Assembly: GCA_015847255.1 (NCBI GenBank)
Contig: JADLZK010000236.1
Coordinates: 43,409 to 107,408, forward strand
Length of the DNA: 64,000 nucleotides
Source: Hyparrhenia diplandra
Taxonomy: Eukaryota > Streptophyta > Magnoliopsida > Poales > Poaceae
Direction: 5' to 3'
Shown here: one piece after another, positions 12,634 through 23,700 of the stretch
How positions within the stretch are numbered: position 1 is the stretch's first letter
Layout of the letters: the number at the start of each line of letters is the position of its first letter
Made by a program: the position numbers and the translations under genes
Notes under the pieces: model-generated
The model's input: the letters and a program-made list of their open reading frames with translations, nothing else
Databases searched by the model: none
Told to the model about the DNA's origin: nothing

Positions 12634-13427
12634 ATGCCTATGACTCATTCATCAGATCAGGCCGGTACTTTGTAGGGTGGAGGTGGTGCTCCCAATCTAC
12701 CACCAGTTCCGACCAACTTGGCAGGTGCTATAGCAGCTCTAGTGCATGCGACTACAGAGAACACTCGTCTGGTGAGAGAAATGGCTAAGAATAAACATAA
12801 TGCGCCACGTACCAATCATGGTCGAAATAACAACAGAGGGGAAACCACTTATGTGGATTTCACAGATACTCGTCCTCCAGTATTTTCTAGGGCAGATGAG
12901 CCCTTGGAGGCTGATGATTGGCTCCGTACTATGGAGCAGAAGTTTGACTTATCCATTGTACTGAGTATCAAAAGCCAGTGTTTGCCGCATAACAGCTCCG
13001 TGGTGCCGCAGGAGCTTGGTTGGCAAATCACCTTGCTATGCAGCCGGCTGGTCACCGTCTCACTTGGGCTGAGTTCCGTGATGCCTTCCGTGCTCATTAT
13101 ATTCTAGGAGTAATGGCTAAGAAGCTAGATGAGTTCCATGCTCTGAAACAAAGAGATCAGCCTGTGATGCAATATGTTGGAAAGTTCAATCATTTGTCAC
13201 AGTATGCCCCAGAGCATGTGGATATTGATCCTAAGAAGCAATGGTTTATGCGTGGTCTTAATACTAAGCTTCAAACAATGATGACCACTTGTGCCACTGA
13301 TACATATCATGAGGTTGTAGATATGGCAATTACTTTCGAAGAAAAGTACCGCCAAAGCATAAAGAAGCTAAAGGAAAGAAGAATGTTTCCCATGGATCTT
13401 GGGGCAAAAAAAAAGCGCCGAGAAGAT
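12634..13427 (+). pseudogene. Ty3/gypsy gag fragment
   Basis: The frame starting MPMTHSSDQ carries a stop after 14 codons, then continues to a typical Ty3/gypsy gag core. It reads FTDTRPPVFSRADEPLEADDW, then AGAWWANH-type residues in another frame, then TWAEFRDAFRAHYI, GVMAKKLDEFHALKQ and SQYAPEHVDID..KKQWFMRGL. At least two frameshifts (about 12960 and 13010) break it. It ends in unrelated sequence near 13427, before the zinc knuckle and the whole of pol. It is the next ORF of the Tekay-like fragment and shows that the element is truncated. Gag would form the virus-like particle; this copy cannot. Confidence 0.85.
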
Positions 13428-14785
13428 AGTTCGAGGTACCGTCGCATCCCGTGCGCATCCCGCACGAAGTGGTTCTTGATGTTGCTTCCGTCGTTATGCG
13501 TATGTATGGCTGATTAATATGGTCTTGATGAGTGGTGCAGCTTTCGGGGTGGACGACGGGCGATTGTGGAAGATGGATGCACACGCCCATCGCGGTAGTA
13601 CGCGATCAACTAATGCCGCGCCGAGGTCTTGGGCTGGGCCAACCGGGCCACGACCCAGCCCACTATGAGCAACCTAGGCGTGCAATCAAATGACGCCGAG
13701 GAGAACGGCTCGGCGACTTCTAACACGGCTCCGAGGTCCCTGACCCCACTCGCCACGGTAGATGTCGCGACCCGGGTCGTCGCTGACGTGACCAACCTCG
13801 GCGCGCTGTCAGATGACGCCGAGCCACATACCTCGGCGTGGTGTCCTAATGCGCCGAAGTTTTGGCCTATTTTCAACGAAAGTTTTGTGGGGGGCCTATT
13901 TGTAAAAAAATTCAAAAAGGGCCAAAATGCAAACATTTACATATATATCAGGACAAAATTTCCACCACAAATAGAGATCCACCACTGCAGCATCAGTCAC
14001 AGAGCCTCAAGCAAATAGTATCTATCGATTTCTCAAACACATCACCAATGTCCGTGGATACACCATTGTGGACAAGAATTACCCAGCTCTATTCAGGTTA
14101 CTATGCAAAATTAACATCTATTCTGCACAAATCATTGAGCTTCACCTATGTGTCGTAAAAGCAGTATCAATCATAGACTATGTTCACAAAAACATCCAGC
14201 AATTACATGCAGACCTCACTATTCAGATTCCATGAAGATGTCACCCGTCTACGCAATGCAATTCAGAATTGACTGATTTTTCAGCTGACAGCTACTCTAA
14301 AGCTGCGCATAATGCTTTACAAACTTTCAATCAGTACAAGGTACATATATAGATTTCCTCATACTTGGTAATAACTTATACAACATAGATTTCCTCATGC
14401 TTGGTAGTTAGGTTATACAAAACAAGCTGACACCAATATATGTGCCTTCATTTACAGCAAGCCTACAACTCTACAACATTTCGGTCAATCTACTGTCCAA
14501 AGCCAGATCAGTCATAAATTTCATTGTCAACACAGCAAAGCATAACTGACGACACTTCCATTTCCATCAACTTGGTGTATGACATGCAGGGGCGCGCCAT
14601 TTCTACTATAGTAAGTTAGATTTTTTTGGAGGTTTAGGCTCATTATTGTTCTCTAATCTCTAGTACCAAAGGCTTCGAGCCTCCAACCAAAAAGAGCCCT
14701 AAAATTAGATGTGAGCGGCTGCAAATAGACTGAACGTGCCATGGTGGGTTCTGATGACACATGACGACGATACACGGCCGAGGTT

Positions 14786-14841
14786 TGACGGAAAACTAGT
14801 TTTTTTTTTTTTTTTTTTTGAAAGAATGACGGAAAACTAGT
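14786..14841 (-). mobile_element. Tiny retro-insertion: poly(A) tail only, 15-bp target duplication
   Basis: TGACGGAAAACTAGT occurs at 14786-14800 and again at 14827-14841. The 26 bases between are 19 T plus GAAAGAA, which on the minus strand is TTCTTTC followed by a poly(A) tract. This is the signature of a 5'-truncated LINE or SINE insertion made by target-primed reverse transcription. Confidence 0.75.
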
Positions 14842-14930
14842 GTCAGTTTTGCAAAACAGGCAGGACGATCTTTCAACTCCACAACCAATTTTGCAAAAAC
14901 AGGCAGGACGATCTTTCAACCCCACACAGC
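14842..14930. repeat. Tandem duplication, unit about 42 bp
   Basis: CAGGCAGGACGATCTTTCAA occurs twice (about 14861 and 14902) with matching flanks, giving two near-identical copies. Confidence 0.8.
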
Positions 14931-15158
14931 CAAAGGATTTTGTAACCAATGCAACAAATGAAAATAAATCTATTGAGGGTATTCCATCAGTACAACGATT
15001 CAGATTTGAACACCGATATACTGAAAAAACACACGTTGTAATCTAAAACTACAGCGTTGCAACGACCGAAAAAGAACGAAACTCTATTTATCCCTGTATA
15101 CTAAATACTGTAAAGCAACACGACGCGCGGGTGCTAGTTATGCGAGCAGAGCAATCAG

Positions 15159-16247
15159 CTAAGGTCCACCACGAGGCATGAAACAGCAGGCACCGGAGGA
15201 GCGACCGCGCCGGAACCACGACTTCCGAAGCGCGGCAGCTGCTGAAAGTCTGCGGTCCGGATTGCCGTGCAGCGGACCTTTCAAGACTCTAAAGCCAGCC
15301 GGAGACAGCACCTCCGGCGGAACTCGTTTTCTTCAGTAGCGCCCCCGGCGGCCCGTCTTCCGCAGCCTGGCCACCATCTCGCGCGGCGCCACACGCTGCA
15401 GCCCCTTCCACTTGACGATGCCCCCGACGCCGACCATGTGCATCATCTTGTCAAAGACCTCCTTGTCAGCCGGGCGCTGAAGAAAGGCACGCCGTCCCCG
15501 GCGACGAGCTCGGCCATGATGCAGCCGAGAGACCACGTGTCGACCCGGCCGTCGTAGTCCTTGGACCCCAGGAAGAGCTCCGGCGCGCGGTACGGGCTGG
15601 AGGACGCTATCAGCCCGAGTCGCCCTTGTCCGTTGCGCCGCTGGCTTCGACACGCCCGCCGCATATCTTGTACACCATCCTTTTGCCGCCCTCGCTGCCG
15701 TTTCGCCACCAACGCCGCCCACCATGTCGACGATCACGTTCTCGGGACGATGTCCTCGCGGTGCAGGACGCCCGCCTGCGGCGCTGGGCTGGCGCCGGGC
15801 GAGAGCTGCTCCATGATGTCGCGCACCGCCCCGCCGAACGGGTCGCCGCCACGGCGCGCGCTTTCATGTACCGGGCGCAGGTTCATGGGCCCGCGTACTC
15901 GGTGACGAGGAAGCAGTCGCGCCGGGCGCGGCCGCGGTCGGCGCGGCGCGGGCCGGAGCTGGACGATGGACGGTGTGGCCACGCACGCCGCGAGGGACAT
16001 GATCTCCGGGCGGAAGTGGGGAGGGAGTTCTCGCACGGCGGTCGCCGGTCCTCCCCGAGAGCCGCTTCACGGCGGCGACGCGGCTGGAGCACGCGGTCCC
16101 AGGCCTTGTACACGCCGCCGAACATGCCTTCGCTGAAGCTTCGCTGGGCGCCAGACGGCTCCGCCACGGCAGCCATCCAGGGACGGGAAGGCAACGCAGC
16201 GCCGCTGTGCCGGGCGCCGACGAGATCCGGCGGGCGGCGGCTGCCAT
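15159..16247 (-). pseudogene. CDK-F-like protein kinase copy, broken frame
   Basis: Minus-strand pieces in correct order give a complete kinase plan, but in several frames. They are FSEGMFGGVYKAWDRV (glycine loop, about 16120), VATPSIVQL, CFLVTEYAGP (hinge), VRDIMEQL, and VLHREDIVP followed after one missing C by ENVIVDM (catalytic loop, about 15755). Then come GDSG..SSPYRAPELFLG and DGRVDTWSLGCIMAEL (about 15560), TDKEVFDKMM, IVKWKG..RVAPREMVARL and a C-lobe NPDRRLSAAAALRKSWF before the TAG at 15159. A TGA interrupts the last third. The catalytic loop reads HRED where HRD is usual and has VPEN in place of KPEN, so even a repaired protein may be a weak kinase. Grasses have many intronless CDK-F-like genes. 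The start at 16247 is the first Met upstream of the glycine loop. Some indels may be assembly errors. Confidence 0.8.
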
Positions 16248-16409
16248 GAGATCGCGAGTTCGCTAAGCCGCTCGAAAGCCCTAAAATGAAGGCACACGAC
16301 GCCGCCGGCGAAAATCTAGGAAGGTTGTTGGCCCCGCTGGGATTATATTTGGCGCGGTCGCAACCCCTCCGACTCCAACAATTATGCCGGCCGAGTTCGG
16401 TTCTCAGAA

Positions 16410-16930
16410 CGCACGCCGAGTCCGGTCCTGCCTGCCTTCCCGTGTCCTCCCTCGGGCCCGTCGCGGCGGGCGCCCCGCGCTCGCGGACCTCGAGGGCGGC
16501 GGCGCCGCGGGTCACCAGCTGCCCGCACTCGATCGCGCCACGGAGGAGGAGCTCGGCGCGCTGGGCCGCCCGCGTGGTGGAGCTGCTGCCGCGCGGCGGG
16601 CTGGCCCTGGGTTCCCACGCCGCGGTGGTTGCGGCGCCTTGGGCGCCGCGACGAGGAGCGGAACCCGCGATCGCGGTGCTCAGGGACGGGGAGCGCCGCG
16701 CCTTGGTGTCGCAGTTCATGGTGGAGCTGCAGGGGCTCAGGGACGCCGACGGCGAGGACCCGCCCCGCGTGATCCACTTCAATCAACCCGCGCCTCCACG
16801 GGGACTGGAGCAGCCGCGCCGTGATCGATCAGAACACCTGCTGCCGCATGAACTGGGGCGCCGCGCAGCGCTGCAAAGGGTGGTTGAGGCCACTGAAAAT
16901 TCAGAAAGACGATATTTGCATCGCCCCACT
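16410..16930 (+). pseudogene. Beta-1,3-galactosyltransferase (Hyp O-GalT type) exon fragment
   Basis: On the plus strand a frame reads CPHSIA, then ARVVELLPRGGLALGSHAAV, then AVLRDGERRALVSQFMVELQ and GLRDADGEDPPRVIHFN. After a frame change near 16785 it continues RLHGDWSSRAVIDQNTC, then WGAAQRCKGW (about 16800-16885). This matches the galectin-like domain and following linker of plant GT31 enzymes that galactosylate hydroxyproline on arabinogalactan proteins in the Golgi. The N-terminal membrane anchor and the catalytic GT31 domain are absent. It is therefore a fragment, placed head to head with the kinase copy. The large antisense ORFs over this region are GC-driven shadows. Confidence 0.75.
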
Positions 16931-17671
16931 GAAAGGACAAACAAGAATGGACGAGACGAGAGATGTGCATCAAAACTGATCGGGACCTGTACCGACGCAA
17001 AATTTCAGCCTCCACCACCTTGCCCGGGCGGCGATCGAGGCCCGGTAGATCCATGGGAAGGATCAGAGGAGCCAGCCAGCTCACCAACGAACGTGAGGAG
17101 GAGGGAGTTCATCGCGATCGAGAGTTCGGCTCCTCCTGGTCCTAGCTCCACTTTTTGGAAGAGTCGCAATGAAAATTTAGTAATGTCAAGTGACACCTAC
17201 AAACACCCTTGTCATACAGGGCACTGAGGGCCATAAAAACCACACCTTCTTAGCAATGAGATCTTAGTATGAACTGAAAGAACAACCCACAAAAACATAG
17301 GATTAGAATCAATTACCAATTAATTAACAGGAGTACATTGCATAGAGCAGAACAAAAGAAGAGGTTGAAATACATCACATCGAAAACCATCAAACTACTT
17401 CCCTATAAGAAACATAGTACCTGTCAAGATCCGATTTAACGATGTGCATCATATTCTTGAGATTTGGCAAAGCTGGTTGTCACATAATTTTGTTGGCGTC
17501 TGTTGCCTCTATATAAGATATACTTGAAAGGTGCAACACGCCACAATCCAGTTTGCATGGAAAGATTACTGGATTAGGCTTGGATAGATGTACATGTTTA
17601 TATATAAACATAGCTGGTACTAGTACGTGTCCAAGTATTACAATATTTAACCAATAATTACATATATAAAT
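16931..17671. other. Intergenic, no gene seen
   Basis: 16931-17200 is moderately GC-rich without recognisable coding. 17200-17671 is AT-rich and is the probable 3' UTR and downstream region of the ankyrin gene on the minus strand. Confidence 0.5.
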
Positions 17672-20600
17672 TTATACATGATGCCTAGAAGTCGTTGACA
17701 CGTCGCCAATTGTGTTCACAGCCGCAATTGCTATATTGCTTATGACTATGAACAAAAGCATGTTGAGAACATAAATTTCTACAAAGGGGTATTGTCGATT
17801 GATGCGTCTCTTGGAGTGTTGTTTTCGTCCAAACAACAGAAGCCGCAGGATGCCTCTAAGTGATCCTGGATTTCCTAGGGCCGTGAGCAGCATTATCAGG
17901 ACATACAACCCAGCGTAGATCAGCCTAAACAATGGAATCAATGTAGAATTCTTATCACTCGTCGCGGCTATAGCTGTGAAGAATCCTAGCATCATGCTGA
18001 GAAGTGATAGCCAGAGTAAGTGCATCGAGATGATGAAGTCCGACCAGGAGTGGTAGGATTGTGAAGCTCTCCCATAAACGAGTAGGATGGTTGCCACCAC
18101 GGCTGTGGTCACTGCAATAGTATCCGGCACGAGGAAGGCATTATACATGCGGTTCCCATTCAGATTTGCCTTCCCATCGGATCCATATGAACCAGGTACG
18201 TTGAATGCTGCAGAGAAGGCAACTGTGGCCACAAGGGTGGAAACAATTGCGAGATTCTTTGATGTTGCCACTCGCCATTTCATCAAGTCCTGACCAGCCC
18301 ATTTCTTTACATGGTCTTGCCTCTGTGGCCTGAATTGTGCTTTGTAGAAATTTAGCTTCACCACTAACCTTACCTGCTTGTAAAAAATATGTGTCACATA
18401 CATCATCACAAACTCTACTCTATCTGACATCATCCAACTATAATCAAGAAATTAACTGGAATTGGTATTGCCTTATGGAAAAAAGATGGGATGCTACTTA
18501 CCATTGAATAGAAACTAGTTGAGTTTTCAATCAAGTCAGATGGGGTGCAACCTTCATTGTTCATAATGTGAAACTGCACCTTTCCACTAGATAACAGCTT
18601 GGACACAACTCTGTATTCCCCTGCCTGCACAGCCAAATGAAGTGCCGTGTTCCCTTCCTGGTCCTGGACATTCAGAAGATTTTCCAGCATCCGGTTCTTT
18701 ATAACATGGGAAACAACAGAGGAATGGCCTCGCAAAGCAGCTGCATGGAGAAAGCTTCGACCTTGGTTGTCACGGATGTCTGCAGAAGCAGGGTAGAATT
18801 GTAGCAACAATTTCACTGCAGAAGCATTACCCATCAGCGCTGCGACATGAAGAGCCGAGAGGCCTTCCGTGTCCTGCAAGTATGATGTGCTTGGTGGTGC
18901 GTATGTTAAGATTTCTTTGATGATAGCACAGTCACCATCCGATGAAGCAAAATGTAATGGGCTGCTCTTGTAGCAATCTACATCAGTTGCAAGTCCTGGT
19001 TGCCATCGCAGTAGCAAAGAAACCATTTCTAAAAAAAAATAATAAACATTTGACTTTTTGACAAATTGATGGTGACATATAAATGCACAATTACTGAACG
19101 AAAAGAAGAATAAAATCCATCTTAACATCAACAGAGCATCCATGCTATCCACAAGATAGATTTCTGATCAGTATCAAGAATAAGAGCTATTGGATCTTTT
19201 CTGTTATAAAACAAATTGAATTCTCTGCATGTGCATGGGTCCATTGCTCAGATATACTAGTATTGGACTTTTAGATAAGCAGGAATTATGTTGTAACAGA
19301 AATATAACAGAAAAGATCCATTGCTTATATTTCGCTTTTCTATACAGATATACTACATGTTCCTACAATTTGAACTATGTTGAACGGCGCCCTATGATGC
19401 CTGACACACATTAAAAGCTCTTTTCTCATGATAATGATGACTTTTAGATAGAAAACCAGCATGATTATGGCCTTGTTTGGTTTTAGGGACTTTTTAGTCC
19501 CTGCAGCGAAAAAAAAAAGTTCTTTTAGTCTCTAAGAACCAAAATAGGAGGGACTTTTGGGACTAAAACCGATATTTGGGACTAAAATGAAAAGACCCTG
19601 TGGGAGAGTATTTTTGGGACTTTTTTTCGTCACCGTCTCGCCCGCACCCCGCCGTCTCCGCTCGCTTCTTCCTCGCGGCGGCGCGTCGCCCTTCTAGATC
19701 TCGCCGGGGAGTGCCGGTTCCGGCATGGATGGCGGCGGAACTTTGGCCCACGGTTCGAGCCCCCCTCCATGGTGGAGCAAGAGGAGGCAGGAGAGGACCC
19801 CGGCGTGCTGAGCGACCTGGTGAGCGGCGTCTCCGGCGCGGCCGTCGCGCGGGCGGGTGGATCCCGGCGCGGCCGTCGCGCGGGCGGGTGGATCCCAGCG
19901 CGGCTCGGCGTGCGGCGAGGCCCCTGGTGTGCTGAGCGACCCGGCGAGCAAGGAGGCTCCGTCGGCGTACAAGGAGGCCCGCGCGCCATCGAGGTGAGTG
20001 GCCACGAAGCACCTTCTGATTCTGATTCTGATCGGGATGTTGGGATCTATTTCTGTACTCGATGCTGCACAAATTCTCTACATCCTCTTGATTGGAGTAC
20101 TACTTTGCAAGTCCCAGTTCAATTTCTATTTCTTTTTTTTTTTTTTTCCTTCCTGTATGTACAAGGCAAATCTGTGTTTGTGGATCGATTGAAGAGTCCT
20201 GCTCACAACAAGCGTTCAATTCTGACACTTCCAGTTACCATATTATAGAATTAGATGTATGCATAATAACTAATAAGGCAATACTATTTATTTTTAGTAA
20301 ATATATGTTTCAGACATAGGTAGACTGGGGAGACAATCTTGGTTCTCAAGTCTGAAAAGTGAAAACTATGTTCTGCACTAGAAGCTGTTCTGCAACCTGC
20401 ATAGTGTGTGATTGTCATCTGCTTTTCACCATTTCAGGATGTGAGATGTATAGAGTTTTCAGACATGTAATATGGCAGTGTGGATTGCAAATTTTGTAGC
20501 GTAGCCCATAGCTTACTGTAGTTCTATACTTCTGAATCTGTTATGCAAACTAATTAATTGGCTTGTTAGAATGTGTAATATGGCAAGTCATATTACATGA

Positions 20601-20761
20601 CTGATATTGCCTCAAAAAAAAAAATTACATGACTGATGACTGTATAGCAAACGGCAGGTGTTCACTGAATCTGAACTTGAGTCGGTGGCTGCTGCAGTCA
20701 CTTTTGTATGTTACTGACATTGATATAGCTATGTAATGGAAGAACAAGGATGATTGTCATC

Positions 20762-20795
<34 letters not shown>

Positions 20796-23700
20796 TATTT
20801 TGTAGTGAATGATCACTTTGGTGAAATTGAGCTCCAACCAAGCATAACATGTCCATTATTTTGATTGTTTTATCTTGAATTGCAGGTCCTTTTGGGCTTC
20901 TCTATCCTTGTTGGGAGCAGCACATGGGTGGATCTCTTGATGGACATAAGGTGATCGGGTGACTCTGTAGCTGGATATGTGCAAGAATTCTCGCCTTTGT
21001 TTAAACTAGTTGCAAGGCAAGGTGCTTTGTAGCTGGATATTACAGGGCATGCTTGCCTATGAGCAGGGTTTGAGCATACAAAAGAGGGAAATTACTAGAA
21101 GGGGTCCTAGCTTGAGTTGCTAGAGAATGGGAAGTGATATTGTGACTCGTGTGATTTTTGTAAACCTGATGTTGCACCTCTCTGTTGTTTCAGAGTACAG
21201 TCTTGTTACTCTTGTAGGATGGGGAGTGACCTGACACTGCATGTTACCGAGTTCTTTGTTTAGCTTTGCAAGTGTGGGTGTGCGTTTACATAAAAATTCC
21301 ATTTTTTTGACAGCTGATAGCTCATGATAACTTTAGTCCCTAATTTAGTCCCTAAACCAAACATATAGGGACTAAAATTATTTTAGTCCTAACTTCAAAA
21401 AGTCTAGTCCCTGTCAACCAAACAGGGGCCTATGTTCATAACACGAAAGGAGGTCTTTGCACTATTGAAATGATTTGCTTGTCAAGTCAACCATGATTGT
21501 GTTCACAACACGAGAACACCTCTTCACAATAACTAGTATAATGCCCGTGCTAACGCTTACACGGATAAATCAAATAACTAAAATATTTGCAAAACAATAT
21601 TTAATTACTCCTGCGACGATATTAGCCAATCAAATGCTTTTGAAACCTCCTTGAACCACAAATCTGCTCTCTTTTTCACAATTGCAAAGAAAATAAATGA
21701 GAAAGATCCACGCCAGGTAAGACGACACAAGAAGTTAGAACACATATCGCTATGTAGGCAAACATAGATACCGTGATGTTTTTTTAGAATTCTTTTACTT
21801 GTGTTGAATTTGCAGGTGAAAACATAGTTTGGACTTAAAGATTTTTGGACTGCTTGAATCTGACAGTCTACTGCTGTCAGCATGCAAAATTTGCCACACT
21901 ATACTGAACATTCTTTTTAGTGAAGAAACTGGTATAATTTGCACATACCTTATAATCCAATGCATAATTTGAACAGCTGCCCAAGCATGGCAGCATGCTG
22001 ATCTCCAGACACCCCGAGATGGGGGCACCTGCAAATGGGCTCTTTGGTGACCACACCAATTTTCTCTGAAATACTGATAATCTTTGGCAAAATGTCAACA
22101 CGAACTCCGCATACATCAAGTGTTGCCTTATCCCAATCAAGATGCATTAGAGAAGTTCGTAACATGCTGCACACCAGTAACACCTTCTAAAAGGTTCCCA
22201 ATCAATCAGGTATCAGTAGTGCCAAATAAGGCGTCACCAATCTGGATCCTTGACAGCATCCACATTTTCCATGAACCATAATAATTTCAAAGCACTGAAA
22301 TAGGTACTGATTGGAAGCCCACATGTCTCCCCGAGGTGGGTTCTATTGCCAGATAGCTCACTTTGTAATCTCCTGTAATGTTGAAGCATGATGAGAAGAT
22401 ATGACAATATCAAATGTTAATAGAAAGGAACACCAATATAATCAAAGGAGCACCAATTTGTAAACTAAACAATGCAGTTTCTACTTGCTAGCGGCTACCA
22501 AGTACCAAGGAAACTACTTTCAAAGCTCATTACGCCGTGGAGGGCGCCTCATCAAACTGGTGTGAAATCTTGGTTCCCAGAGAATTTTTGGAAGTTGCAC
22601 TTGCATTTTTCAAATAAAAGAGTTTCAAAGAATAGAGATTAAGTACCTTGTTGGCACAAAGTTCTTAGAGAAGTCTGGTATGAGATGTGCTCTTGGAACC
22701 TGCTCATTTCGTAGTTGTTTGATCTCAATCTCCTCATCCCCTTGCACATGAACAGATTGTACCATGCATGGGCTTATTTCTTGCACCTGTACAGATGACT
22801 TGTACCATGCTATACGTTTGAGTTTCAGAAGGAGATATAGACCGGAAACCTTTTGCTGCCTTTCCATCTCCAGTGTGACTTCCTCCATGAAGTTATTACA
22901 TTCAGGAACCTGCAGGATGGAAAGACAGCCGATGCATAGCAGTCATCAGGAATTAGCGACGACATCATGATGGCGTATATGACAACATCAAAATGCATCA
23001 ATTAGTGAATTCCACAATATAATGGTTTGCACCTCCATGGACTGAAAGATCCGCATGGCATCATCAAGCAATCTGAATTTAGTATACAGGGGAATCAAGG
23101 GGGTACTGACCTCGCCATTGCTTTCCATCCACTCTGCACTTTAAACTTGTGAATTGCATAGCCAATAGATGGGCGGGGCAGCACGGTGCAAACATCACAA
23201 GAGTGAGTGCTGCATCCATCACAGGTCAGCCCCGCCGTCCATATATCTTGTTGAAGAGAAGCAATCATTGGGCAGCATTGCCGATCTTGGGGGTCATTTC
23301 ATAAAACAATTTTAGTGCGAGGCGATGAGCTTGTTTCTCAAGGTGAGCAGCGCCCGCAGGAACTTGGAGAAGGCGCACTGGCGTAGTGGGGCGGAGCCGC
23401 ACTCGCCCGCGGCAGCCGAGCACACGGCGGCGCGCCCCTCCGGGCGGGCTCCCCGGTCGGCGCGTAGGACCTAGCCTCGCCTGTACATGGGCCGCCCAAT
23501 CTACATCCGCTTCTCGTCGCTGTCCTCGTTGTCATCGTCGTCCCACGACGCATAGCCCATCGACACAGTGGGGAGCAACCGCAGTTCGGGACCCGCCGCC
23601 GAGGCTGCCGACACGGTGCGCTCCATCCCCCTGGCGGACGTGGCGGTGGCACCCCTCTGGCGGACACGGCCTCCAGCGTCACGGTGAGATGGGGCGAGAT

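Larger units (their letters stand above)
13428..15158. other. Gene-free repeat mosaic
   Basis: 13428-13860 is GC-rich with repeated GCCGAGG/CTCGGCG motifs, ending near 13935 in a low-GC tail (GGCCTATTTGTAAAAAAATTC). It looks like a piece of an unidentified transposon. 13940-14640 is AT-rich with no recognisable gene. 14640-14950 holds a tiny poly(T) insertion and a short tandem repeat (listed separately). 14950-15150 shows nothing. Confidence 0.5.
19469..21430. mobile_element. Non-autonomous TIR transposon (PIF/Harbinger-like), 1962 bp
   Basis: It starts GGCCTTGTTTGGTTTTAGGG and ends in ...CAACCAAACAGGGGCC, inverted copies, with TTTAGTCCC motifs repeated near both ends. TAT flanks both sides (19466-19468, 21431-21433), a 3-bp duplication as in Tourist/Harbinger elements, though their usual target is TTA/TAA. 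The interior has a GC-rich block (19620-19990) with a 30-bp tandem repeat (about 19840-19900). It shows possible splice sites but no recognisable transposase. The ORFs there overlap on both strands and are not supported. Confidence 0.7.

Noticed and set aside
15883..16782. 299-aa minus-strand ORF
   Set aside because: Most of it is the antisense of the galactosyltransferase fragment; only its C-terminal third overlaps real kinase sequence. No domain spans it.
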